Assembly (NCBI GenBank): GCA_021837305.1 | Contig: JAKBGV010000001.1 | Span: 1-51,128 of the forward strand | DNA from: Actinomycetes bacterium | GTDB taxonomy: Bacteria; Actinomycetota; Acidimicrobiia; Acidimicrobiales; RAAP-2 | Length of the DNA: 51,128 nt | Direction of reading: 5' to 3' | Program-made: the position numbers and the translations under genes | Part shown: one piece after another, positions 26,718-34,601 of the stretch | Position numbering within the stretch: the first letter of the stretch is position 1 | Layout of the letters: each line of letters begins with the position of its first letter | Notes under the pieces: generated by a model | What the model saw: only the letters and a program-made list of their open reading frames with translations | The model's database searches: none | What the model was told of the DNA's origin: nothing

Positions 26718-27359
26718 ATGCACTCGTCCACTTCCATGGTTTCCGCGGCGCAGGCTTTACCGGGTCGCGCTGAGCCCATCGTTGTCGATCGCACCCATCT
26801 GGTCTTGGGCACGAGACTCGATGCGCCGGTCGATCCCGCCCACGAGGTCGCCTTTGTCGCAATGGGCTGTTTTTGGGGCGCCGAGCGATCGTTCTACCGA
26901 TTGGCCGGCGTCGTCTCGACGTCAGTCGGCTATCAAGGTGGCTTCACGCCGAATCCGACCTACCGCGAGGTCTGCACGGGGATGACCGGACACGCCGAGA
27001 CAGTTCGCGTCGTCTTTGACCCGTCGATGATCACCTACGAGGCGATCATCGGCCATTTCTTCGAGGGGCACGATCCAACTCAGGGGAACCGTCAGGGCAA
27101 CGACGTGGGCACGCAGTACCGAAGCGCGATCTTTACGACCACGGATGTGCAGGCGGCTTCGGCGACCAGCGTGGCCGCCCGCTACGCCGACGAATTGCGC
27201 GCGGCCGGGTACGGGCCCATAACGACGGAAATCACCCCCGCTGGACCGTTCTATCTGGCGGAGGAGTACCACCAGCAGTACCTCGAAGCGAACCCGAACG
27301 GGTACTGCGGAATTGGCGGCACGGGGGTCTCGTGTCCGGTCGGGCTTCTCGGCCGCTAG
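26718..27359 (+). CDS. msrA: peptide-methionine (S)-S-oxide reductase
   Basis: Repairs oxidised methionine in proteins. The 213 residues show the catalytic GCFWG (Cys51), [30 protein letters not shown] and the C-terminal [13 protein letters not shown] with resolving cysteines. No signal peptide, so cytoplasmic. Its final codons read GLLGR followed by TAG, inside a perfect palindrome shared with the convergent nitronate monooxygenase gene. Confidence 0.95.
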   Translation: MHSSTSMVSAAQALPGRAEPIVVDRTHLVLGTRLDAPVDPAHEVAFVAMGCFWGAERSFYRLAGVVSTSVGYQGGFTPNPTYREVCTGMTGHAETVRVVFDPSMITYEAIIGHFFEGHDPTQGNRQGNDVGTQYRSAIFTTTDVQAASATSVAARYADELRAAGYGPITTEITPAGPFYLAEEYHQQYLEANPNGYCGIGGTGVSCPVGLLGR

Positions 27360-27367
27360 CGGCCGAG
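27348..27367. terminator. perfect palindrome over both msrA and NMO stop codons
   Basis: CTCGGCCGCT followed by its exact reverse complement, 20 bp, centred on CTAG. It encodes the last residues LGR of both convergent proteins and both TAG stops. A hairpin in either transcript would suit a bidirectional terminator, though no U tract is present. Confidence 0.5.
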
Positions 27368-28315
27368 CCGAGTCAGGATTGCTTCGGCCTCGGCGTTGAT
27401 GCGCGCGACCAGTTCGCTCGCACCTATGAGTTCGGCAATGCCGCCCACCGACTGACCGGCCGGGTAGGCCTCGACGGTCTCGTCGACGTCGGGAGTCGTG
27501 TCGTCGCCCCCGAGGTGGAATGAGCCGTCCGCGAGGGAAATCGCGAGCTGCTCGGGGAATGGTCGAAGCATCGTCGGGTCGGCCTCGTAGCGGTCGGTTC
27601 GATCGTTGCGCAACACGCGCATCGTCTTTCCCGTGTACGCCCGCGTGATGGTGGTGGCGTCCTCGGCTCCGACCAGGATTCGCTCTTTGAAGCCGCGAAC
27701 CGCTCGCGCTTCGGGCGTGGCGATGAAGCGCGTGCCGATCCAGACGCCGTCGGCACCCAGCGCGAGCGCGGCCGCTAGGCCGCGTCCGTCGAAGATCCCA
27801 CCAGCCGCGATGACTGGGATGGTCTCGCCAACGGCGTCGGCGACCAGTGGCACGAGGGGCATGGTGGCGACCGTCCCGGTGTGACCGCCGGCCTCGGTCC
27901 CCTGGGCGATGACGGCGTCGCAGCCACTGTCGAGGGCGCGGCGAGCGTGGTCGACCTTGCCACACAGCGACATCACGAGGACGTTGTGGCGATGGCAGGT
28001 GTCGACGACGTGCCGCGGCACGCCGAGGCCAGCGACGAACACCGACGCCCCGCCCTCGATCGATAGCTCGACGTTGCGCTCGAGCGACTCGGGGAACGCG
28101 GTGAGTAGGTCAACGCCAAAGGGCCGGTCGGTGATGGCGCGGACCTCGGTCAATTGGGTTACCAGCTCGTCGCTCGACATGGTGGATGCGCCAAGGCACC
28201 CGAAACCGCCGGCGTTTGAGACCGCGCCGACGAGGGCGCTATAGGACACGCCACCCATCCCCGCGAGCATGATGGGAACGTCAATCCCTAAGAGGTCAGT
28301 TAATCGTGTTCTCAC
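27356..28315 (-). CDS. nitronate monooxygenase family protein
   Basis: An FMN TIM-barrel oxidase of 319 residues in the 2-nitropropane dioxygenase family. Visible features are [15 protein letters not shown] at the start, the conserved [40 protein letters not shown] and an [11 protein letters not shown] stretch. Members oxidise alkyl nitronates or act as enoyl reductases, so the true substrate is open. GTG at 28313-28315 overlaps the nhaA stop (GTGA). A longer open frame upstream is antisense-free but lies inside nhaA and is not used. Confidence 0.9.
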   Translation of the reverse strand: MRTRLTDLLGIDVPIMLAGMGGVSYSALVGAVSNAGGFGCLGASTMSSDELVTQLTEVRAITDRPFGVDLLTAFPESLERNVELSIEGGASVFVAGLGVPRHVVDTCHRHNVLVMSLCGKVDHARRALDSGCDAVIAQGTEAGGHTGTVATMPLVPLVADAVGETIPVIAAGGIFDGRGLAAALALGADGVWIGTRFIATPEARAVRGFKERILVGAEDATTITRAYTGKTMRVLRNDRTDRYEADPTMLRPFPEQLAISLADGSFHLGGDDTTPDVDETVEAYPAGQSVGGIAELIGASELVARINAEAEAILTRLGR

Positions 28316-29490
28316 GCGCCACCTTCGTTGGTACGACCGTACCCTGAGGGGAGGCTGTGGTGCAGCAGGAGAGCGCCGATGACGGCGGCGACAACCGATG
28401 CACCGAGGAGACCGGCGGTAAAGGCGCCGTAGGTTGCGCCCGACGTCGAAAAGAGTGCCTGTGCGAAGAGCAGCGGCACGGTGAAGCCGATGGCGCAGAG
28501 GACGGCTCCGGCTCGAAGCACCGGACCACTGATTGACGTCGGCGGCGGAAGTCCGATGCGTCGGGCTAGGGCGACGCCCGCGGTGATACCGAGCACTTTT
28601 CCTACGATGCGCACGACGACGACGGCCACCACGATCGTGGTCGTGGCGCCACCCCAGTGGAGGTGAGTCCACTCCACGCCGCAGGAGACCAGGGCGTAGA
28701 GGGGCAAGACCACGGCGACGGACCATCGGTTCGTCGCGCGCTCGAGTCGTGGCGCGACGTCGTCGTCATACGGGGCGAGCAACCCCGCGACGACGCCGGC
28801 CAGGGCGGGTTCGACGTTCGCCCAGGTCAGCGTGGCCCAGAGCGCGACGAGAATAAGCACGCGCGAGGTTCGGGTCACGTGATGACGCGATGTCAGGAAC
28901 GCGACGGCGGCGACGGCGGCTCCCGCGAGCACGCCGATGACGCGGACCTTCGTCGTTCCGTCGACGGAAAGCGCCAGGACGCTGAGAACATCGTCAGCCA
29001 CTGCGAGGGCTAACAGGAACAGTCGAAGTGCGGTTGGAACGCGTCGACCCACGAGTGCGAGTACCCCGAGGGTGAAGGCGATGTCGGTCGCCATGGGGAT
29101 TCCCCAGCCGTGACGTAACGCCGGTTCGTGAGTGAGAGTGCCAGCCGCCACCGCCAGCAGCGCGGTCGCGGACATTCCACCGATCGCGGCGAGGACCGGC
29201 GCGGTCGCGTGACGTAGGTGCGCGAGGGCCCCGCGGCGGCGTTCGCGAGCGAGCTCGAGGCCCACGCCGAAGAAGAAGATGGTCATCAGCGCCGACGCTG
29301 CGACTTCGTGCGGTGACGAGAGTCCGACGTCTCGCATGAGTCGACTCGACCAGCCGACGTTCACGAGCCGCTCGTAGCTCGATGGGTACGCGAGCGACCA
29401 GACGAGGGCGGCGAGTACTCCGGCGATCATCGTGAATGCCGGTGCGACGTCGGCGTCTAACAGTCCAGTGAGCGCTGGTCGCTCAGCCAT
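28312..29490 (-). CDS. nhaA: Na+/H+ antiporter NhaA
   Basis: Exchanges cytoplasmic sodium for protons across the membrane. The 392 residues have about 11-12 helices and the family's charged sites: Asp136 in PMATDIAFTLGVLALVG and the Asp166-Asp167 pair in ALAVADDVLSV. ATG at 29488-29490 is chosen because it overlaps the phosphatase stop (ATGGCTGA); an in-frame start at 29622 lies within that gene. Coupled at both ends to its neighbours, so the phosphatase, NhaA and nitronate enzyme form one operon. Confidence 0.93.
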   Translation of the reverse strand: MAERPALTGLLDADVAPAFTMIAGVLAALVWSLAYPSSYERLVNVGWSSRLMRDVGLSSPHEVAASALMTIFFFGVGLELARERRRGALAHLRHATAPVLAAIGGMSATALLAVAAGTLTHEPALRHGWGIPMATDIAFTLGVLALVGRRVPTALRLFLLALAVADDVLSVLALSVDGTTKVRVIGVLAGAAVAAVAFLTSRHHVTRTSRVLILVALWATLTWANVEPALAGVVAGLLAPYDDDVAPRLERATNRWSVAVVLPLYALVSCGVEWTHLHWGGATTTIVVAVVVVRIVGKVLGITAGVALARRIGLPPPTSISGPVLRAGAVLCAIGFTVPLLFAQALFSTSGATYGAFTAGLLGASVVAAVIGALLLHHSLPSGYGRTNEGGA

Positions 29491-29995
29491 TGAATTGACC
29501 GTCGGGCGCGTGCGTGGGGGTCTCGTCGACGTTCCAACGGTCGAGCAACCGTCGACCGGCCTCAACGAGTATTGCGAGACAATCATCGAAATCGTCGTCG
29601 GTTCCGTAATAGGGGTCGGCAACCTCGAGGTCGAGACCGGGTTGGAGCAGGTTGCGGACCATGAGGACCTCGGTGCGAGGATTGGTGAGCCGCGTGAGCA
29701 CGTCAGCGCGGTGTTCGCGAGTCATCACGAGTACGAGGTCCTGACGATCCAGGTACGCCGAGTCGGCGTACACAGCGTTGGAGCCGCTCTCGACGAATCC
29801 TGCTCGGTCGAGGGCCCGTCGCGCCCGCGGATCCATCGCCGAACCTACGTGCCACCGAGCCGTCCCCGCGCTGGTCACGCTGATACGTGCGGCGAGGTCC
29901 GATGGCGCTCTAAGCAGGTGCTTCAGCGCCACCTCACCCATCGGCGAACGGCAGATGTTCCCGGTACAGATGACCGCGACGTGTAGTTGAGTCAT
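29483..29995 (-). CDS. low-molecular-weight protein tyrosine phosphatase
   Basis: A 170-residue phosphatase (or possibly arsenate reductase-like) with P-loop CTGNICRS: nucleophile Cys10, Arg16. The general acid is Asp127 in ADPYYG. In actinobacteria such enzymes remove phosphate from tyrosines or take part in capsule control; the target is not evident. The start has no strong ribosome site; AGAAGG lies close upstream. First gene of an operon with nhaA. Confidence 0.92.
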   Translation of the reverse strand: MTQLHVAVICTGNICRSPMGEVALKHLLRAPSDLAARISVTSAGTARWHVGSAMDPRARRALDRAGFVESGSNAVYADSAYLDRQDLVLVMTREHRADVLTRLTNPRTEVLMVRNLLQPGLDLEVADPYYGTDDDFDDCLAILVEAGRRLLDRWNVDETPTHAPDGQFNG

Positions 29996-30056
29996 AAACC
30001 TTCTCTACGCCGCCACTCGGCTCGAACTTGACGTGCGTACTTCTACACCAAGACGG

Positions 30057-30062
30057 TACGAT
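30057..30062 (+). promoter_or_regulatory. -10 hexamer TACGAT for the DUF3040 gene
   Basis: TACGAT about 25 nt before the ATG would give a short leader carrying AAAGGGGAAG. Confidence 0.4.
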
Positions 30063-30087
30063 AAATCCGAGACGGAAAGGGGAAGCG

Positions 30088-30474
30088 ATGCCATTGTCAG
30101 AGCACGAACAGCGGATCTTGGCCGAGCTTGAAGAGTCGCTTTCCAAACAAGATCCCCGATTCGCGAAGTCAGTGCGTGAGACGAATGTCTATTCCCACGG
30201 TGGTCGTCGCGTCCGATGGGGCGCCGCTGGTTTCGTCCTCGGTCTTGCCATCTTGGTGCTGTTCTTCTCCCGATCGATCGTGATCGGGCTCAGTGGTGTC
30301 GCCCTGATGTTCATCTCGGCCATCGTCATCGAGCGAAACGCGCGACTCCTGGGTCGCGCGTCGTGGCAAGACCTGACGCGTCGCATCCACAGTGATGAGA
30401 CACACACGACCGAGAGCCCACGGGCGCGGTCGATTCGCGACTGGTTGTCGCGCCAACGTAATAAAGACCAGTGA
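30088..30474 (+). CDS. DUF3040 membrane protein
   Basis: A 128-residue actinobacterial protein of unknown function. The start MPLSEHEQRILAELEESLSK followed by DPRFA is the DUF3040 signature, then two hydrophobic segments (about 42-60 and 65-82) and a basic C-terminal tail. ATG is set by GGGGAAG upstream; a longer frame begins at 30028. Its stop overlaps the GTG of the ROK kinase gene. Confidence 0.88.
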   Translation: MPLSEHEQRILAELEESLSKQDPRFAKSVRETNVYSHGGRRVRWGAAGFVLGLAILVLFFSRSIVIGLSGVALMFISAIVIERNARLLGRASWQDLTRRIHSDETHTTESPRARSIRDWLSRQRNKDQ

Positions 30475-31346
30475 TCCCCTCGGGGGCGACGGCGTACGTC
30501 GCTCCGGTGCTGGCGGTCGACATCGGTGCTACGAAGATTGACGCGGCGGTGGCCGAGACCGACGGTTCGCTGTGTGACCGGCGTCGACTACTGCTCGCCG
30601 AACAGGGCGACGTCGCTTCTGCGCTGGTGTCGCTCGTGCGCGACATGGTGTCCACACATCAGGTGGCGGCCATCGGCGTGGGGTGCGCTGGACCCATGAC
30701 CGGCCACGGGGCGACGGTGTCGCCCATCAATATCGACCAGTGGCGCGAATTCCCCTTGCGTGATGTTCTTTACGAGAGCACGGGGGTCGATGTCTTCATC
30801 GAGGGCGACGGGCGATCACTCGCGCTCGCCGAAGGTGCGGCCGGCGCCGCTCGGGGTCAGCGATCGTACCTGTCGATGGTCGTCTCATCGGGCATCGGGG
30901 GTGGGATCGTGTTGAATGGGGGACTCCTCGATGGCGAGAGTGGAAACGCGGGTCACGTCGGCCACCTCACCGTTGTGCCCGGCGGCCGGCTCTGTCACTG
31001 TGGCAGTCGGGGGTGTCTCGAAGCCGAAGCCTCGGGGATCGCAATCGAGACGATGACCGGACGTCCTCCACGCGAAGCTGGTGACTCGGTTCGTCGACAG
31101 GTCGGCGAGCTCGTCGGTCGAGCGGTCGGGACGCTGGCGTCGGTGTTGGATTTCACGAAGTGCTACGTCGCGGGATCGGTCGCGCTCGGTTATGGCGACG
31201 TGTTCTTTGACAGCGCGAACGAGGCAGCCACCCGCGTGTCGACGATGCCCTTTACGAGGGACTTGACTATCGAGCGCTCGGGACTCGACGCGGATGGGCC
31301 GCTCCTTGGTGCCGCCTACGTTGGCTGGCTCGGAGTCGAATCATGA
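30471..31346 (+). CDS. ROK-family sugar kinase
   Basis: Likely phosphorylates glucose or another hexose. The 291 residues include the ATP site AVDIGATKIDAAV (15-27), VVSSGIGGGIVLNG, and the ROK zinc site GHVGH...CHCGSRGC (His165, Cys175, Cys177, Cys182). The expected catalytic motif NDAN is changed to EGDGRSLALAE, keeping the aspartate (Asp113) but losing the asparagines, which is unusual and could shift specificity. No helix-turn-helix, so a kinase rather than a repressor. GTG start overlaps the preceding stop. Confidence 0.85.
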   Translation: MIPSGATAYVAPVLAVDIGATKIDAAVAETDGSLCDRRRLLLAEQGDVASALVSLVRDMVSTHQVAAIGVGCAGPMTGHGATVSPINIDQWREFPLRDVLYESTGVDVFIEGDGRSLALAEGAAGAARGQRSYLSMVVSSGIGGGIVLNGGLLDGESGNAGHVGHLTVVPGGRLCHCGSRGCLEAEASGIAIETMTGRPPREAGDSVRRQVGELVGRAVGTLASVLDFTKCYVAGSVALGYGDVFFDSANEAATRVSTMPFTRDLTIERSGLDADGPLLGAAYVGWLGVES

Positions 31347-31594
31347 ACGTTTGGCCGCCGAGATTCGCTCGCTACCTCGTGACGCACCCACGAGATGTTC
31401 CCGTCGTCATCGCCGCGGCCTGGGCGCTACGGCGCACGGGGTGGTGGCGACGGACACCGTTTCTCCCCATTCCCGACGACGCGTACTGGCAGTTCCGACT
31501 CGTCACCTTCGGCGGTTCGCCGACCGCGCATCTCGATCCTCGTGAGGTCGTCGAGGCGGCGAGATGGTCACGGCGCCAACGGAGCACAAGGTAG
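31343..31594 (+). CDS. small conserved-looking hypothetical protein
   Basis: 83 residues, not assigned to a family. It is rich in Trp and Arg (RRTGWWRRTPFLPIPDDAYWQFRLVTFGG) with a short helix VPVVIAAAWAL. Codon use resembles its neighbours and the ATG overlaps the kinase stop (ATGA), so it is probably real. Its TAG stop is also the first half of a TAGGTT promoter hexamer for the next gene. No function can be given. Confidence 0.65.
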   Translation: MNVWPPRFARYLVTHPRDVPVVIAAAWALRRTGWWRRTPFLPIPDDAYWQFRLVTFGGSPTAHLDPREVVEAARWSRRQRSTR

Positions 31595-31597
31595 GTT
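31592..31597 (+). promoter_or_regulatory. -10 hexamer TAGGTT overlapping a stop codon
   Basis: The TAG stop of the 83-residue gene is the first half of TAGGTT, which is 6 nt before the GTG of the HNH gene. Confidence 0.5.
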
Positions 31598-31603
31598 GGG
31601 CTA

Positions 31604-32110
31604 GTGGGTCGCGTCTTGTTACTCAACGCCACCTTTGAGCCACTCCAATTGGTGAGCGAACGTCGTGCGGTAGTCCTCGTGCTCGGCGGCCGAGCCGAAC
31701 CGATCGCGACGGACGACGATCCTGTCGTCTACCGATCGGCGTCGGTCACGGTCCCGATTCCGGCCATCGTTCGTCTGAGCGAGATGGTCAAGCTGCCGAC
31801 GAAGGTTCGCACGCCGCCTCTGACCCGCCGGGCGCTGTTGTTACGTGACGGCTATCGGTGTGCCTACTGTCTCGAACACGCTGACACGATCGATCACATC
31901 GTCCCACGGAGCCGAGGCGGGGAACACACGTGGACGAATGTCGTCGCGGCGTGTCGTCGGCACAACATGCAAAAAGGCGATCGACTGCTCGAGGAGTTGG
32001 GCTGGCGACTGCAGATCGAGCCCCGTGTGCCCGACGGACTCTGGTGGCGTTGGCGCTATCTTCCCGACTCCCATCCCCTCTGGGCGCCCTATCTTCCGCG
32101 AGCGTCGTGA
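31604..32110 (+). CDS. HNH endonuclease-family protein
   Basis: A 168-residue protein. A C-terminal HNH fold has CAYC (Cys86, Cys89), DHIVPRSRGGEHTW (Asp97-His98), Asn112 and ACRRHNMQKGD (Cys117, His120, Asn121), so zinc and metal-ion sites look complete. The N-terminal half (LLLNATFEPLQLVSERRAVVLVL) is shared by a group of actinobacterial and other bacterial HNH proteins of unknown role. Leaderless GTG. No restriction methylase or phage gene is near, so it is more likely a housekeeping nuclease. Stop overlaps the next GTG. Confidence 0.88.
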   Translation: MGRVLLLNATFEPLQLVSERRAVVLVLGGRAEPIATDDDPVVYRSASVTVPIPAIVRLSEMVKLPTKVRTPPLTRRALLLRDGYRCAYCLEHADTIDHIVPRSRGGEHTWTNVVAACRRHNMQKGDRLLEELGWRLQIEPRVPDGLWWRWRYLPDSHPLWAPYLPRAS

Positions 32111-32778
32111 CGACAGCGCTTGACGAGGTCGAGGAGCTTTACGACTACGACGCGTTGCGAGCGATCACTGAAGCGTCCGTGTTCGTGGTGCACGTGAACC
32201 AGCCCACCGTGGTGCTCGGTAGCCGACAGCGCGCCGATCTGCTCACCGCCCAGTTTCGGTCGTCGCGCGCCATTCGACGACGTCGAGGTGGCGGTGGAAT
32301 CGTGCTGCTACAACCGGAAGACCTCTGGGTCGATTGGTGGATCCCCGCCGATGATCCCCGGTGGTCAGTTGACCTGCGTGAGACATCGCGGCGTGCCGGT
32401 GAACGGTGGCGAGAGACACTCAGCGAGGTGGTCGACGGTGAACTCGTTGTCCATGATGGCCCGTTGGAGGTAGACGGCGCCTTCAGTGTGGTCTGTTTCA
32501 CGGGTCGCGGACCGGGTGAGGTCTTTTTAGAACAGCGCAAGGTGGTCGGTGTCACGCAGTGGCGCGTTCGTGAGGGCACGTTCGTTTCAACGGTGTTGCA
32601 CGGCCGATCGACGCTACCCCTCATCGAAGGGCTCGTAGAGCGACCTCCGGGTATCGCCGAAGCCCTCGATCATCTCACCCTCGAATCGTTGGACATCGGT
32701 GACGCTGAAGCCCTCGTGCAGCGACTCGTGTCGGTCGACGGACCGTGGCGTTCCCGTCGACTGATACTCGTCGACTGA
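32107..32778 (+). CDS. lipoate-protein ligase A-like protein
   Basis: A 223-residue member of the biotin/lipoate ligase fold. RRRGGGGIVLLQPEDLWVD (about residues 57-75) matches the ligand-binding RRxxGGG motif, and QRKVVGVTQWR has the expected catalytic lysine. It could attach lipoate or octanoate to a carrier protein. The start was moved to GTG 32107, overlapping the HNH stop; the frame is open further upstream inside that gene. No lipA or lipB is nearby. Confidence 0.82.
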   Translation: MTTALDEVEELYDYDALRAITEASVFVVHVNQPTVVLGSRQRADLLTAQFRSSRAIRRRRGGGGIVLLQPEDLWVDWWIPADDPRWSVDLRETSRRAGERWRETLSEVVDGELVVHDGPLEVDGAFSVVCFTGRGPGEVFLEQRKVVGVTQWRVREGTFVSTVLHGRSTLPLIEGLVERPPGIAEALDHLTLESLDIGDAEALVQRLVSVDGPWRSRRLILVD

Positions 32779-33147
32779 ACCAAACTGAGGGGGCGACTGA
32801 CGTCCTCAGCTGGCAGACGGTGAGGGTAGCGACCCGACGTCGATCAACGCACGACCATCCCAGAGGGCTCGAGACGCGCCGGTCGAAGGCGACTGTTCGG
32901 GAGCGGGACTTGGGGCGCCGTCCCGTTAGCGACCCGCGCTTCGCACCGTTTTCACCGTTGTGGTGACTGACCTGGCTCGTTGTTCAGATGGGTAGCCCAA
33001 CCGCGTACTCGCGGGCGCCAAGCCGTCGCGCTGGTTCCCGATCGGGTCGGAAATGGGGGCCGCTCGGTCGAAAAGTGGTGCAGATTGGAGTGAGGTGGTG
33101 TATTGTGTCGCGAAGTGGGGACAAGTGGTGACTTAGAGGAGGCGTAG
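32779..33147. other. 369-nt intergenic region before the dcw cluster
   Basis: No gene is evident; short frames lack ribosome sites and family features. CTGAGG/CCTCAG just after the ligase stop and a GCGGGAC/GTCCCGT hairpin (about 32901-32924) could end the upstream transcript. The last 80 nt hold the mraZ control region. Confidence 0.6.
33074..33128 (+). promoter_or_regulatory. mraZ promoter with AAGTGG repeats (possible MraZ boxes)
   Basis: AAGTGG occurs at 33074-33079, 33114-33119 and 33123-33128, the last two 9 bp apart. MraZ proteins are known to bind short direct repeats with a GTGG core upstream of their own gene. A TATTGT at 33102-33107 may be the -10 element, so the two close repeats would lie at or after the start of transcription. 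Confidence 0.5.
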
Positions 33148-33567
33148 GTGTTCGGGTTCGTTGGTCAGTTCCAGCACTCGCTGGATGCCAAGGGACGCCT
33201 CATTCTGCCCGCCCGTTTTCGTTCCGAATTTGAACGCGGTGGCCACCTCAGCCCCAATACCGAGGGCTGTGTTGCACTTTGGACGCCCGGAGAGTTCGCA
33301 CGTCAGACCGAGGAGCGGTTGGCCCAGAGTCGGCGTGGGGGCGCGCAGGACCGCCAACAGGCGCGATACTGGGCCGCCAACTCGTCCGATGTCGAAATCG
33401 ACCGCCAAGGTCGCTTCGCGCTGCCCGCGGTCATTCGCGAATACGGAGCGCTGCGCGACGAGGTGCTCATCGTCGGAGCATTGGACCACGTGGAACTCTG
33501 GGACCCGCAACGATACGCGACCGCCGTCGGTCCGGCAGAACGGATGTTCAAAGACGGTGTCGAATGA
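33148..33567 (+). CDS. mraZ: transcriptional regulator MraZ
   Basis: DNA-binding regulator of the division and wall cluster. The 139 residues contain the two DxxxR-bearing AbrB-like halves: LDAKGRLILPARFR (12-25) and IDRQGRFALPAVIRE (near 84-98). GTG start 5 nt after an AGAGGAGG ribosome site. First gene of the dcw cluster; repeats upstream suggest autoregulation. Confidence 0.95.
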   Translation: MFGFVGQFQHSLDAKGRLILPARFRSEFERGGHLSPNTEGCVALWTPGEFARQTEERLAQSRRGGAQDRQQARYWAANSSDVEIDRQGRFALPAVIREYGALRDEVLIVGALDHVELWDPQRYATAVGPAERMFKDGVE

Positions 33568-33659
33568 CGACGGCAACCGTGTTCGCGCTCCGCGAAGGAT
33601 GCGTACCTCGTTCTCGTGGGTCAGGGGATCCACGTCGCTGGACGACCACGAGGGTCACG

Positions 33660-34601
33660 ATGTCTGACGAGACCTACCACCGCCCGGTCCTCGTTGAGGA
33701 GATCGTCGAGATATGTCGTGCGCTGCCGAGCGGCGTCATCATCGACGCCACGTTGGGCGGCGGAGGGCACGCCGCGGCGATACTCGAGGCCGTCCCGCAC
33801 GTGAGGATTCTCGGCATCGACCGAGACCCGGAGGCACGTTTGGCGGCGTCGACGCGCCTCACGCCCTTCGCCGATCGCTCGCGGATCGTGTCGGCGTCGT
33901 TCGCTGACGTGCCAACCGTAATCCGAGCCAACGGTGACTTCCTCACCCCCTCGTCGGTCGTCGGGGTCTTGATGGACCTCGGCGTCTCGTCGCACCAACT
34001 CGATGACCCTTCGCGGGGATTCTCGTTCCGTTTCGATGCCCCGCTCGATATGCGCATGGACCCAACCACCGGTGAGACCGCCGCGGAGCTGATCGCGCGC
34101 ATCTCGCAGGACGAATTGGTCCACCTCTTGCGAATCAACGGCGAGGGTCGCTTCGCGCGTGCAATCGCGACCGCCGTTCGTGAAGGTTGCCCGACGACCA
34201 CTGGTGAATTGGTCGCTCTCGTTGAGCGCGCGGTACCGATACCGGCTCGACGTCGCGGCAACGTCGCGACCAGGGTGTTCCAGGCGCTACGAATTGCAGT
34301 GAACGACGAACAAGGTCAACTCGACAACGGTCTGCAAGCCGCTTTTGACTCACTCACGCCCGGCGGTGCCTTGCTGGTGATCTCGTACCATTCGGGCGAG
34401 GATCGTGCCGTCAAGGCGTTCTTGCACGAGCTTTCGACGGGCGGCTGCCACTGCCCACCAGAACTCGGGTGTGTCTGCGGGGCGGTCCCGTCCGCACGGA
34501 TCCTGCGGGCGAGTGCCGTCTTGGCCCGCCCCGATGAGATTGCGTCCAATCCTCGGGCGCGATCGGCTCGACTACGCGTCGGATGGAAGTTAGCGCGATG
34601 A
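33660..34601 (+). CDS. rsmH: 16S rRNA (cytosine-1402 N4) methyltransferase
   Basis: Methylates C1402 of 16S rRNA using SAM. The 313 residues begin YHRPVLVEE and hold the SAM site DATLGGGGHAAAIL, then MDLGVSSHQLDDPSRGFSFR, RRRGNVATRVFQALRIAVNDE and ISYHSGEDRAVKAF. That last stretch has GED where SLED is usual. ATG at 33660 is chosen from the family's start; an in-frame ATG at 33564 overlaps the mraZ stop (ATGA) and would add 32 atypical residues, so the true start is open. Its stop overlaps the ftsL-like ATG. Confidence 0.93.
   Translation: MSDETYHRPVLVEEIVEICRALPSGVIIDATLGGGGHAAAILEAVPHVRILGIDRDPEARLAASTRLTPFADRSRIVSASFADVPTVIRANGDFLTPSSVVGVLMDLGVSSHQLDDPSRGFSFRFDAPLDMRMDPTTGETAAELIARISQDELVHLLRINGEGRFARAIATAVREGCPTTTGELVALVERAVPIPARRRGNVATRVFQALRIAVNDEQGQLDNGLQAAFDSLTPGGALLVISYHSGEDRAVKAFLHELSTGGCHCPPELGCVCGAVPSARILRASAVLARPDEIASNPRARSARLRVGWKLAR

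Noticed and set aside
26922-27965. Minus-strand frame of 347 codons
   Set aside because: It overlaps msrA and the nitronate monooxygenase in another frame and is made largely of Arg, Gly and His without motifs.
31930-32106. Longer N-terminus of the [17 protein letters not shown] protein
   Set aside because: It lies inside the HNH gene; the GTG overlapping the HNH stop gives the expected domain start.
31604-32110. HNH gene as part of a homing or defence element
   Set aside because: There is no intron, intein, methylase or phage gene nearby, and codon use matches the neighbours.
32745-32966. Possible small gene of 73 codons in the gap before mraZ
   Set aside because: It has no ribosome site or TANNNT box, starts inside the ligase gene, and is Arg-rich like a random GC-rich frame.
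32779-33147. Riboswitch or structured RNA before mraZ
   Set aside because: Only short hairpins were found and no known ligand-binding core could be recognised.
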